Source: CAYOHP01 sp964403795 [NCBI: uncultured bacterium] (lineage in GTDB: Bacteria > Muiribacteriota > UBA6191 > CAZXTJ01). Taken from it: a DNA stretch of 45,988 nt. Shown here in pieces: positions 40,163 to 45,988 of the stretch (its first letter is position 1; each line of letters opens with the position of its first letter). The stretch is from the NCBI GenBank assembly GCA_964403795.1, contig CAYOHP010000003.1, positions 1 through 45,988 on the forward strand. The letters run 5' to 3'. The position numbers and the translations under genes were made by a program. Below the pieces are notes generated by a model. That model was not told the DNA's origin. It made no database searches and saw only the letters and a program-made list of their open reading frames with translations.

Positions 40163-40168
40163 TAGAAT
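40163..40168 (+). promoter_or_regulatory. -10-like TAGAAT for a leaderless porin transcript
   Basis: TAGAAT ends 9 bases before the ATG at 40178. There is no Shine-Dalgarno in between and no good -35 box. Confidence 0.45.
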
Positions 40169-40177
40169 GCCCCGGCG

Positions 40178-41386
40178 ATGCGGTCCCCCGTCCTGGCCAT
40201 GGTCCTTGCCGGCACCCTGCCGGTGGTCTCGGGCGCCGATCCCGGCCTTCCCCTCGACCCCGACCTGATCCTCGGCGACATGCCGGTGGCGGTCAGCGAG
40301 CGCCGCACCGAGGACCGGGCCCTCGAGGTCGACGAGATCCGGTTCCAGACCCGGCTGCAGCTCCAGTACGAGTTCCGTGATCCCGACCAGGGACCGGCCG
40401 ACGACGATCTGGTGCTGCGCCGGGCCAAGCTGATCGGGAGCTGGAGGATGGGGCCGCGCTGGGCCACCCAGGCCCAGCTCGAGGCCCGGGAGGGCTCTCC
40501 CTACTTCGAGGACTTCTACCTGACCTACGAGCTGCGCCGGTGGTCGCGGCTCTGGCTGGGCCAGTTCAAGAGCGCGCTGTCCCGCATCCAGCTCACCTCG
40601 TCGGGTCAGCTCCTCTTCGCCGACCGGCCGATGGCGGCCCGGGTGTTCTCGGCCCGGGCCTTCGAGGTTTCCCCCGTCACCTCCTACGAGGCGATCCAGG
40701 GGCATGGGGGCGACCGGATCCTGGGAGCCCGGATCACCCGCTACTGGTACTTCGGGAATGGAGGGCGCGAGGGGGACGAACTCGGCATCCGGCTCCGGGC
40801 CGATGTCGGGCGCGGGGTGAGGACCGACCGGTTCGAGGGAGGCTTGTCCCACACGATCCGGCTCGAGATCCACCCCGACGGGAACCCCGGATACCAGGAG
40901 GGCAATCCCTGGGCGGATCGCCAGGGGCGCCTGTCGTTCGACTTCTCGCTGCGGGTGGATCGCGACCACCGCGAGCTGGACCTGGACGGCGACGGCCGGA
41001 TCTCCGATCTCGACGGGATGGACCGGAGGATCTCGGACGTGGGCTGGACCTACCGAAGGGATCGCTTCTCGACCCAGGCCGAGTTCTTCCGCCAGGTCCA
41101 GGCGCCCGTCTCGGGGATCCGACCGGAGCAGCACTCCTCCGGCCATTACGTGCAGCTCGGGTGGGTCTGGAAGCCGCGCCGCTGGGAGTCGGGGTTCCGG
41201 TCCGGGGAGGTGGATCCCGATCGTTCCCTGGGTTCCGACCTGCGGACCGAGCGGGCCGCGTCGCTGGTCCGCTACCTGGGGAGCGGCAAGTCCAAGGCGG
41301 TGCTCGAGGCGGTCCGCCGGACCGACCAGGCCAGCCCGCGCCGGGACGAGACCACCTGGCGCCTCCAGTATCTGTTCGTGTTCTGA
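40178..41386 (+). CDS. OprO/OprP-like outer-membrane porin
   Basis: A 402-residue protein. A signal peptide ends at about residue 19 (Val-Ser-Gly-Ala). The rest alternates amphipathic beta-strands, starts the barrel with LQLQYEF and LVLRRAKLIGSWRMG, carries the typical FEDFYLTYEL/LWLGQFKSALS pair of the Porin_O_P family, and ends with a terminal Phe recognised by the outer-membrane assembly machinery. Family members form trimeric channels for phosphate or other anions. One periplasmic turn holds an EF-hand-like DLDGDGRISDLDG, likely to bind calcium. The gene shows that the cell has an outer membrane. Confidence 0.85.
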   Translation: MRSPVLAMVLAGTLPVVSGADPGLPLDPDLILGDMPVAVSERRTEDRALEVDEIRFQTRLQLQYEFRDPDQGPADDDLVLRRAKLIGSWRMGPRWATQAQLEAREGSPYFEDFYLTYELRRWSRLWLGQFKSALSRIQLTSSGQLLFADRPMAARVFSARAFEVSPVTSYEAIQGHGGDRILGARITRYWYFGNGGREGDELGIRLRADVGRGVRTDRFEGGLSHTIRLEIHPDGNPGYQEGNPWADRQGRLSFDFSLRVDRDHRELDLDGDGRISDLDGMDRRISDVGWTYRRDRFSTQAEFFRQVQAPVSGIRPEQHSSGHYVQLGWVWKPRRWESGFRSGEVDPDRSLGSDLRTERAASLVRYLGSGKSKAVLEAVRRTDQASPRRDETTWRLQYLFVF

Positions 41387-41426
41387 AGTACGCTCCCGGC
41401 TGTCGAACACGGAGGTGTTCCGCATC

Positions 41427-43145
41427 GTGAGAGGCGCGAGCCCGATCCGATTTCTGGTGGCACTGTGGATGGTCGGGGGAGCAGCCCTCCCGCAGGTCCA
41501 GGCCCGCGAGTGGCGGGTCCAGCTCCTGGTGCAGAAGGTCGGCGCCGACAGCCGGGGGAACTGCGGGCGCTTCCTGGACGACGGGACGAGCATCCGGCTG
41601 GACCCGGCGACCCGCCGGCTGGTGCCGTCGAACTCCGGAGCTCCCGAGACCTTCGTCCTGGTCTCGCCCCGCGACGCCATCATGGATGGTGACCGGGTCC
41701 AGCTCCGCTCGACGACGACCGGCAAGTGGGTCTGCGCCGAGGGCGGGGGTGGCGGGGTCCTGGTGGCCGACCGGGGCCAGCCCAGGGAATGGGAGACCTT
41801 CACCATCTCCAACCTGCGATCGACCCGTCCCGAGGACCGCAGGATCTCCCACGGCGAGCAGATCGGACTGGTCGCCGCCAACGGCAGGGCATGGCGGGCG
41901 GTCGGGACGGGGATCGACGCCGGGGGGACGCCGAGCCGGGACTGTCCTGCCGCCGGGACGATCCGCTTCAGGATCCGCATCGAGCGTTCGCCCTCGTTCG
42001 CCTGGCCGGTGCTCCAGGCACCCTTCCGTTCTCCCGCCGCCTACCTCCCGCCGATCGGGTTCGACCATCGCAGGGGGGATCGTCCCGCCGACCAGGTGGT
42101 GGCCGGGCGGGCGGTTCCCGGGACCGCCAAGCGGAGGTGCGAGGGCGCCAGGGGCACGGACTTCCCGAACTGCTACGACGATCACGAAGGGACCGACTTC
42201 TCGCTCAAGGGATGGTTTCCCCAGCAGGACCTGAACCTGGCGACCGAGGTCGTGGCGGCCCTGGCCGGCGAGGTGGTGAACCTGGGGGACGGGAACGTCG
42301 ACCACTGCTTCCCGGATCCGAGCGTGGAAGGTCGTCATCAGATCCGCTGCATCGATCCGGCCGACGTCGGTCGCAACGAACACCGGGCCAACTTCGTCCA
42401 GGTGGCCCACGCCCACGGGATCGTGACCAGCTATTACCACCTGCAGAAGAACTCGGTCACGGTGAAGGTCGGGGACAGGATCGAGGCCGGGCACCGGATC
42501 GGCAGGGTCGGGAGTTCCGGCATCTCCTCGGGTCCGCACCTCCACTTCCACCTGGAGGCGCAACCCCCGATGCTCTACGACGGGAGCCGTCCCGCTCCGT
42601 TCGAGTCGGCGGACATCTACGTCGATCCCTACAAGACCCCCGACGGGAAGAGCCTCTGGAACCACCTGGACGGGAGCGGGATCCCGGACCGGCCGGCGGG
42701 CGGCGCGGCGATCACGGTCGGCCTCCCCTTCACCAACCGGGACACCTCGCTCCCTTCGGCCCGCCGGCTCCAGCACCCGGACGGGCACAAGCGGCGCGTG
42801 GACTGCGTCCACCGGATCCCCAAGCATCCCCAGGGCGATCCCGGGCCCCGCGTCGCCTGCACCTGCCCTCCGGTCCGGGAGCACGGAGCGACCTGCCAGG
42901 TCCAGGTCGCCTGCGCCCATTGGAAGCAGCCGCACGGGGATCACGGCAGGAAGTTCGGCGCCGTCGTTCCCTGCACCTGTCCCCCGGTCCGGGAGCACGC
43001 CCAGGACGCGGTCTCCGGTCCCTGTACCCACATGGTGGCGAAGCATCGGGACGGACATGAGGGCCCTCGCGTGCCCTGCACCGAGATGGTGGTCGAACAC
43101 GCCGGGGGGCATGAGGTGACCGACCCCTGCACCCACTTCGAGTGA
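41427..43145 (+). CDS. M23 metallopeptidase with N-terminal beta-trefoil-like domain and C-terminal Cys/His repeats
   Basis: A 572-residue exported protein. A signal peptide ends near residue 26. Residues 30-185 look like a beta-trefoil or fascin-type domain (VQLRSTTTGKWVCAEGGG). The M23 LytM-like domain has zinc ligands His253 in DDHEGTDFS, and His371/His373/His375 in GPHLHFHLE, with HGIVTSYYHL in between; it would cut peptidoglycan cross-links or glycine-rich peptides. From about residue 446 the C-terminus has five imperfect units with a Cys-x-His/Cys-Thr-Cys, Lys-His, Gly-His/Asp, Pro-Cys pattern. The GTG at 41427 follows GGAGGTG; an earlier GTG (41415) overlaps that site. It is coupled to the next gene. 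Confidence 0.88.
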   Translation: MRGASPIRFLVALWMVGGAALPQVQAREWRVQLLVQKVGADSRGNCGRFLDDGTSIRLDPATRRLVPSNSGAPETFVLVSPRDAIMDGDRVQLRSTTTGKWVCAEGGGGGVLVADRGQPREWETFTISNLRSTRPEDRRISHGEQIGLVAANGRAWRAVGTGIDAGGTPSRDCPAAGTIRFRIRIERSPSFAWPVLQAPFRSPAAYLPPIGFDHRRGDRPADQVVAGRAVPGTAKRRCEGARGTDFPNCYDDHEGTDFSLKGWFPQQDLNLATEVVAALAGEVVNLGDGNVDHCFPDPSVEGRHQIRCIDPADVGRNEHRANFVQVAHAHGIVTSYYHLQKNSVTVKVGDRIEAGHRIGRVGSSGISSGPHLHFHLEAQPPMLYDGSRPAPFESADIYVDPYKTPDGKSLWNHLDGSGIPDRPAGGAAITVGLPFTNRDTSLPSARRLQHPDGHKRRVDCVHRIPKHPQGDPGPRVACTCPPVREHGATCQVQVACAHWKQPHGDHGRKFGAVVPCTCPPVREHAQDAVSGPCTHMVAKHRDGHEGPRVPCTEMVVEHAGGHEVTDPCTHFE

Positions 43146-45142
43146 GCAGGCCACCGATCCCCGGCGGTGTCCCCGGCTTGCGCACCCTGATCGCGGCCTT
43201 GCTCCTGGGGGCGACCTGGGGAGGGGGGGCCTGGGGTTTCCTCGGGCTCCGGCTCGGCGACCGCGAGCTCTTCTTCCTGGAGCCGGTGATCGCCGAGCAG
43301 GAGGGCGAGGTCGACGCCCACCTCGACGCCCGGGCGCCCGAGATCGAGTTGGGGGAGCTCGCCGGCTCGACCCTGGGCGCGGCCTACGGGATCTCGCTGC
43401 TGGGAGCCGGGGAGGGCCTCACCGCCCGCTGGGATCGCTACCAGTTGAGGGGCAGGCTCTCGCCCGGACCCATGCGGCTCCTGGGCGGGCCGATCAAGCT
43501 GGGGTTCGCCCTGGATGCCGGGTCCGAATTCCGCTTCGTCCGCCACTTCCGCTCCAAGGCCGAGGCCGCGGCGGCCCGTCCGCTCGAGCCCTGGGTGATC
43601 GGGTCGGTCGACTCGATCCTCTCCCGGATGCGCCCCGGCGACCTGGCCAGCATGCCGGTGCGGGCGGAACTCCTGCTCCAGGCCGCCTTCGAGGCGCCGA
43701 TCGCGGGGATCCCGGTCCGCCCCAGCCTGTTCGTGAAGCTCGGCGGCACCTTCCAGGCTTCGGTGCTCCGCCTTCGGGACGACCGGGTCCGGGTGCGCCT
43801 GCTCTCCAGCCGGACCCGCACCGCGGGCGCGGCGCTCAAGGCCGGATTCCTGTGGGATGCCGAGCTGATCGAGGTGCTCGGCGAATCGGTGCGGGTCTTC
43901 TCGGAGCTCTCGGTGGCGAAGGCGACGTGGTCGCGCCAGCGGGGCCAGGCCATGCTCTTCGACGCTACCCTGGACCTCTCGGATCCCGAGGCGAGGGCCG
44001 CCTTCGAGTGGCTGTTCTACCGGCCGGTGCGCTTCGCCCGGGGGGACGAGACCGTGCTCTCGGCCGGCTGGAGCCTGATCCAGCAGCTGGCGGCGGTCGA
44101 CGAGGAGCAGGGGCGAGAGACCCGGAGGGTGGAACTCCATCACTCCGGGCTCCTCGACTTCCGCCAGAGCGGATGGAACCTGAAGCTCGGGAACTCGCTG
44201 CTCTTCTTCGGGCGGCGCAACCTGAACACCCTGCTCGACTTCGAGCCCGTCGCTCCCGACGAGCCGCCCATCGTGCTGGCCTCCAGCCTCTCGGCCGGCA
44301 AGAGTTCGGTCTGGTTCGGGCGCCGGGAGGAGAAGTGGCTCTTCGAATCACAGGTCTACGCGGTGAGGGAGCCTGGCCGCCTGCACACCGCGCTCTGGTC
44401 GCTGCGCTATCGGGTCAAGGACCGTCGCTTCACCGCCTCGGACCGTGAGAACCTGGCGGAGAAGCTCCGGTTCCGGCTCGGAGGAGCGGGCGCCCTGGAA
44501 CTCCCCGACGAGGGGGAGGAAAAGCCCCGGATCAAGGGCGAGATCCAGGTGCGGCTGGCGCGCCCGGCCCTGGAGGAGCTGGCCGGGAAGGGACGCACCG
44601 CCCTCGCCTCAGGTCTGGCCGCCTGGGTCGGTGCCCTGAGGCTGGATCCCATGTGGAGGGACGCCTTTCGCGGCGACCTGGCCAGGCTGCCCGGGGAACT
44701 GGAGGCTCTGCTCCGTCCGGCGCTCTCGGGGGAGGATCCCGAGGCCCTGCTCCGCCTGGCACGTCTCCGGGTGGGGAATGCCGCCTTCCACGAGATCGGG
44801 ACCGGTTGGCTGGTCTCGATGCTCTCGCCCCGGGTCGACGACGATCGGCTCTCGATCCGGGCCGTGTACAAGTCGAGCGCTTCGGGCAAGCACAAGCTGG
44901 CCATCGGGGACCTGGCCGCGGCTCCTTCGGAGAGCGTGCTCCCGGTGTTGCGGTTCCTGGAGACCGGGGTCACCGAGCTCCAGGATGAGGCGGCGCTGGA
45001 GGCCTCCGAGGTGCTGGCGCCGGCGCCCGGGGCCCCGGCCTTCGTCGAGCTGCCCTCGGATCAGACCGGCGGCGGCACCGGGTCCGGGTTGGTGAGCGAG
45101 GTCCGCACGTGGTCGCGCCAGGCGTCGCCCACGAAGAGGTAG
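43142..45142 (+). CDS. Large exported protein of unknown function, coupled to the M23 gene
   Basis: A 666-residue protein. A signal peptide ends near residue 32. The body is mixed, with long amphipathic beta-strand-like stretches (GAAYGISLLGAGEG, PSLFVKLGGTFQASVL, SLSAGKSSVWFGRRE) and helical parts rich in Ala/Glu/Leu. About residues 225-255 have alternate charged and hydrophobic residues. No catalytic motif is evident. The GTG shares GTGA with the M23 stop, so the two proteins are made together and may act as a secreted enzyme with its partner or inhibitor. The last 82 bases overlap the convergent acetyltransferase gene. The family is not recognised; it could be an outer-membrane-linked protein. 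Confidence 0.7.
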   Translation: MSRPPIPGGVPGLRTLIAALLLGATWGGGAWGFLGLRLGDRELFFLEPVIAEQEGEVDAHLDARAPEIELGELAGSTLGAAYGISLLGAGEGLTARWDRYQLRGRLSPGPMRLLGGPIKLGFALDAGSEFRFVRHFRSKAEAAAARPLEPWVIGSVDSILSRMRPGDLASMPVRAELLLQAAFEAPIAGIPVRPSLFVKLGGTFQASVLRLRDDRVRVRLLSSRTRTAGAALKAGFLWDAELIEVLGESVRVFSELSVAKATWSRQRGQAMLFDATLDLSDPEARAAFEWLFYRPVRFARGDETVLSAGWSLIQQLAAVDEEQGRETRRVELHHSGLLDFRQSGWNLKLGNSLLFFGRRNLNTLLDFEPVAPDEPPIVLASSLSAGKSSVWFGRREEKWLFESQVYAVREPGRLHTALWSLRYRVKDRRFTASDRENLAEKLRFRLGGAGALELPDEGEEKPRIKGEIQVRLARPALEELAGKGRTALASGLAAWVGALRLDPMWRDAFRGDLARLPGELEALLRPALSGEDPEALLRLARLRVGNAAFHEIGTGWLVSMLSPRVDDDRLSIRAVYKSSASGKHKLAIGDLAAAPSESVLPVLRFLETGVTELQDEAALEASEVLAPAPGAPAFVELPSDQTGGGTGSGLVSEVRTWSRQASPTKR

Positions 45143-45693
45143 CGGGCTGCCACGCCCTCGACCGTGAAGCCGCACCGCTCCAGGGTCCGGCCGCTGCGGG
45201 CATTTCCGACCACGTAGTTCGCCTCGATCCGGTGGAAGCCGAGCACCGAGAACACATGGGAGGTGGCGGCCCGGATCGCCTCGCTCATGAGGCCGCGGCC
45301 TTCCGCCCCGGCGTCGAGTCCGTACCCCAGGCGACAGCACTGGAAGCGGCCCCGCTCGAAGGCCGAGAAGTTGAGGGTCCCGACCAGGGGGCCGGCAGGA
45401 TCGCCGCGGGAGACCAGGAAGAAGCGGAGCGAGCGGTCCTCGAGGAACTCGCGGTGGTTCCGGGGGATCTGCTCCCGCCAGTGCTCCTCGGTGAAGAAGC
45501 CCGGGGGGCGGGGGTCGTCCCAGGGGCCGAGATGGGCCCGATTGCGTACCAGGTAGGAGACCACCCGAGGGGCGTCCTCCGGAGCGAGCATGGAGAGCAC
45601 CAGGCGCTCGGTCTCGAGTCGGGGCAGGGGTCGGTGCGACGGATCGGGAACCGGCGGGTCGTCCGGGCTTCCCCTGGGAGCGCCGGCGCTCAC
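45061..45693 (-). CDS. GNAT N-acetyltransferase (RimJ/RimL type)
   Basis: A 210-residue protein. After a Pro-rich leader, RLETERLVLSMLAPEDAPRV gives the start of a RimJ/RimL-like domain. Motif A is present as LGYGLDAGAEGRGLMSEAIRA, which holds the acetyl-CoA pyrophosphate. The FHRIEANYVVGNARSGRTLERCGF stretch corresponds to the conserved HRIE-x-N-x-SxxxxExxGF region. Related enzymes acetylate ribosomal protein N-termini or small amines. The GTG shares GTGA with the stop of the upstream partial gene. The 3' end overlaps the convergent 43142 gene by 82 bases. Confidence 0.9.
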   Translation of the reverse strand: MSAGAPRGSPDDPPVPDPSHRPLPRLETERLVLSMLAPEDAPRVVSYLVRNRAHLGPWDDPRPPGFFTEEHWREQIPRNHREFLEDRSLRFFLVSRGDPAGPLVGTLNFSAFERGRFQCCRLGYGLDAGAEGRGLMSEAIRAATSHVFSVLGFHRIEANYVVGNARSGRTLERCGFTVEGVAARYLFVGDAWRDHVRTSLTNPDPVPPPV

Positions 45694-45988
45694 GCCGAGA
45701 GGACGACCAGCAGGCCGGCGGTGAGCGCCAGGGCCACGATCCAGGCGGCGCTCCGCTTCAGGTTGGCGGCGGTCGCCGGGTCCCGGTCGAGTTCCTGGAC
45801 GTCCAGCGCCAGCGCCCGGGCCGCACCCGCCACGTCGCGGGCGAAGCGGGACCAGCCCGGATCGTCTTCCCGGACCCAGGTGGAGAGCGGGACCACCGCC
45901 CCGTCGGAGAGCTTGAGTTCCAGGCGGAAGGCGTAGCTCGCCTCCGGCGACCGGCAGGCGCCGCCCCGACCGGGTCCGTCCTGGATCT
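45690..45988 (-). CDS. C-terminal part of a tail-anchored membrane protein (5' end outside window)
   Basis: The frame is open from the right edge to the TGA at 45690, giving 98 residues. The visible part begins in a segment with acidic and aromatic residues (SYAFRLELKLSDGAVVPLSTW), then a helical region and a single C-terminal hydrophobic helix (about the last 20 residues). The true start lies beyond the window; the GTG at 45896 is internal and lacks support. Its stop overlaps the acetyltransferase start, so the two are co-translated. No family can be assigned. Confidence 0.6.
   Translation of the reverse strand, partial: IQDGPGRGGACRSPEASYAFRLELKLSDGAVVPLSTWVREDDPGWSRFARDVAGAARALALDVQELDRDPATAANLKRSAAWIVALALTAGLLVVLSA

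Noticed and set aside
1-45988. tRNA, rRNA, riboswitch or other structured RNA genes
   Set aside because: The gaps are short and none shows a cloverleaf, rRNA core or known riboswitch pattern on reading.

Overview
The window is one continuous stretch of very GC-rich DNA (third codon positions almost all G or C). It is nearly filled by 37 genes, two of them cut by the window edges. No tRNA, rRNA, CRISPR array, insertion sequence or prophage gene was seen, and no gap exceeds 300 bases. A porin, a lipoprotein and several Sec-type signal peptides point to a diderm (Gram-negative) bacterium. The mix of Hanks-type Ser/Thr kinases, NtrC-type sigma-54 activators, hybrid histidine kinases and a prokaryotic RING protein would fit Planctomycetota, Myxococcota, Acidobacteriota or a related uncultured phylum. 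I cannot fix the phylum from the sequence.

Left third (1-16 kb): a lipoprotein diverges from an MFS carrier, followed by a tiny membrane protein, a DUF218-like protein, a hybrid histidine kinase and a RING-like protein. Then comes a tightly overlapped minus-strand operon (12429 down to 5384): ThDP-dependent enzyme, orphan periplasmic solute-binding protein, cupin, membrane histidine kinase, NtrC-type regulator. Across a 239-base regulatory region it faces a histidine-kinase-like gene that keeps the phospho-acceptor His but has lost recognisable ATP-binding boxes. That region holds three copies of a GAAAACGACAG motif and a good sigma-54 promoter. A small membrane protein with its own sigma-54 promoter and a second NtrC regulator follow.

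Middle (16-34 kb): a PP2C/SpoIIE phosphatase overlaps a cyclic-nucleotide-binding/TadZ-like fusion. A minus-strand four-gene signalling cluster follows (unusual membrane ATPase-domain kinase, third NtrC regulator, unknown membrane protein, Cache hybrid kinase), then a tandem pair of zinc-ribbon paralogues, a degenerate GHKL-like protein, a 1012-residue pseudokinase whose frame continues past an amber stop, and two intact Ser/Thr kinases.

Right third (34-46 kb): cell-envelope and housekeeping genes. These are a DEDDh exonuclease, a lone pseudopilin, a periplasmic phospholipase-D protein, a GH114-like protein with an acidic tail, an EamA exporter, a four-helix membrane protein, an OprP-like porin, an M23 peptidase with novel Cys/His repeats translationally coupled to a large unknown exported protein, and a GNAT acetyltransferase.

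Two gene-expression themes recur. Four genes are preceded by sigma-54-type -24/-12 elements, matching the three GAFTGA-containing activators. About seven genes lack a Shine-Dalgarno sequence and instead have a TANNNT -10-like hexamer 7-10 bases before the start codon, suggesting leaderless transcripts. Start/stop overlaps of the GTGA/ATGA type are frequent.
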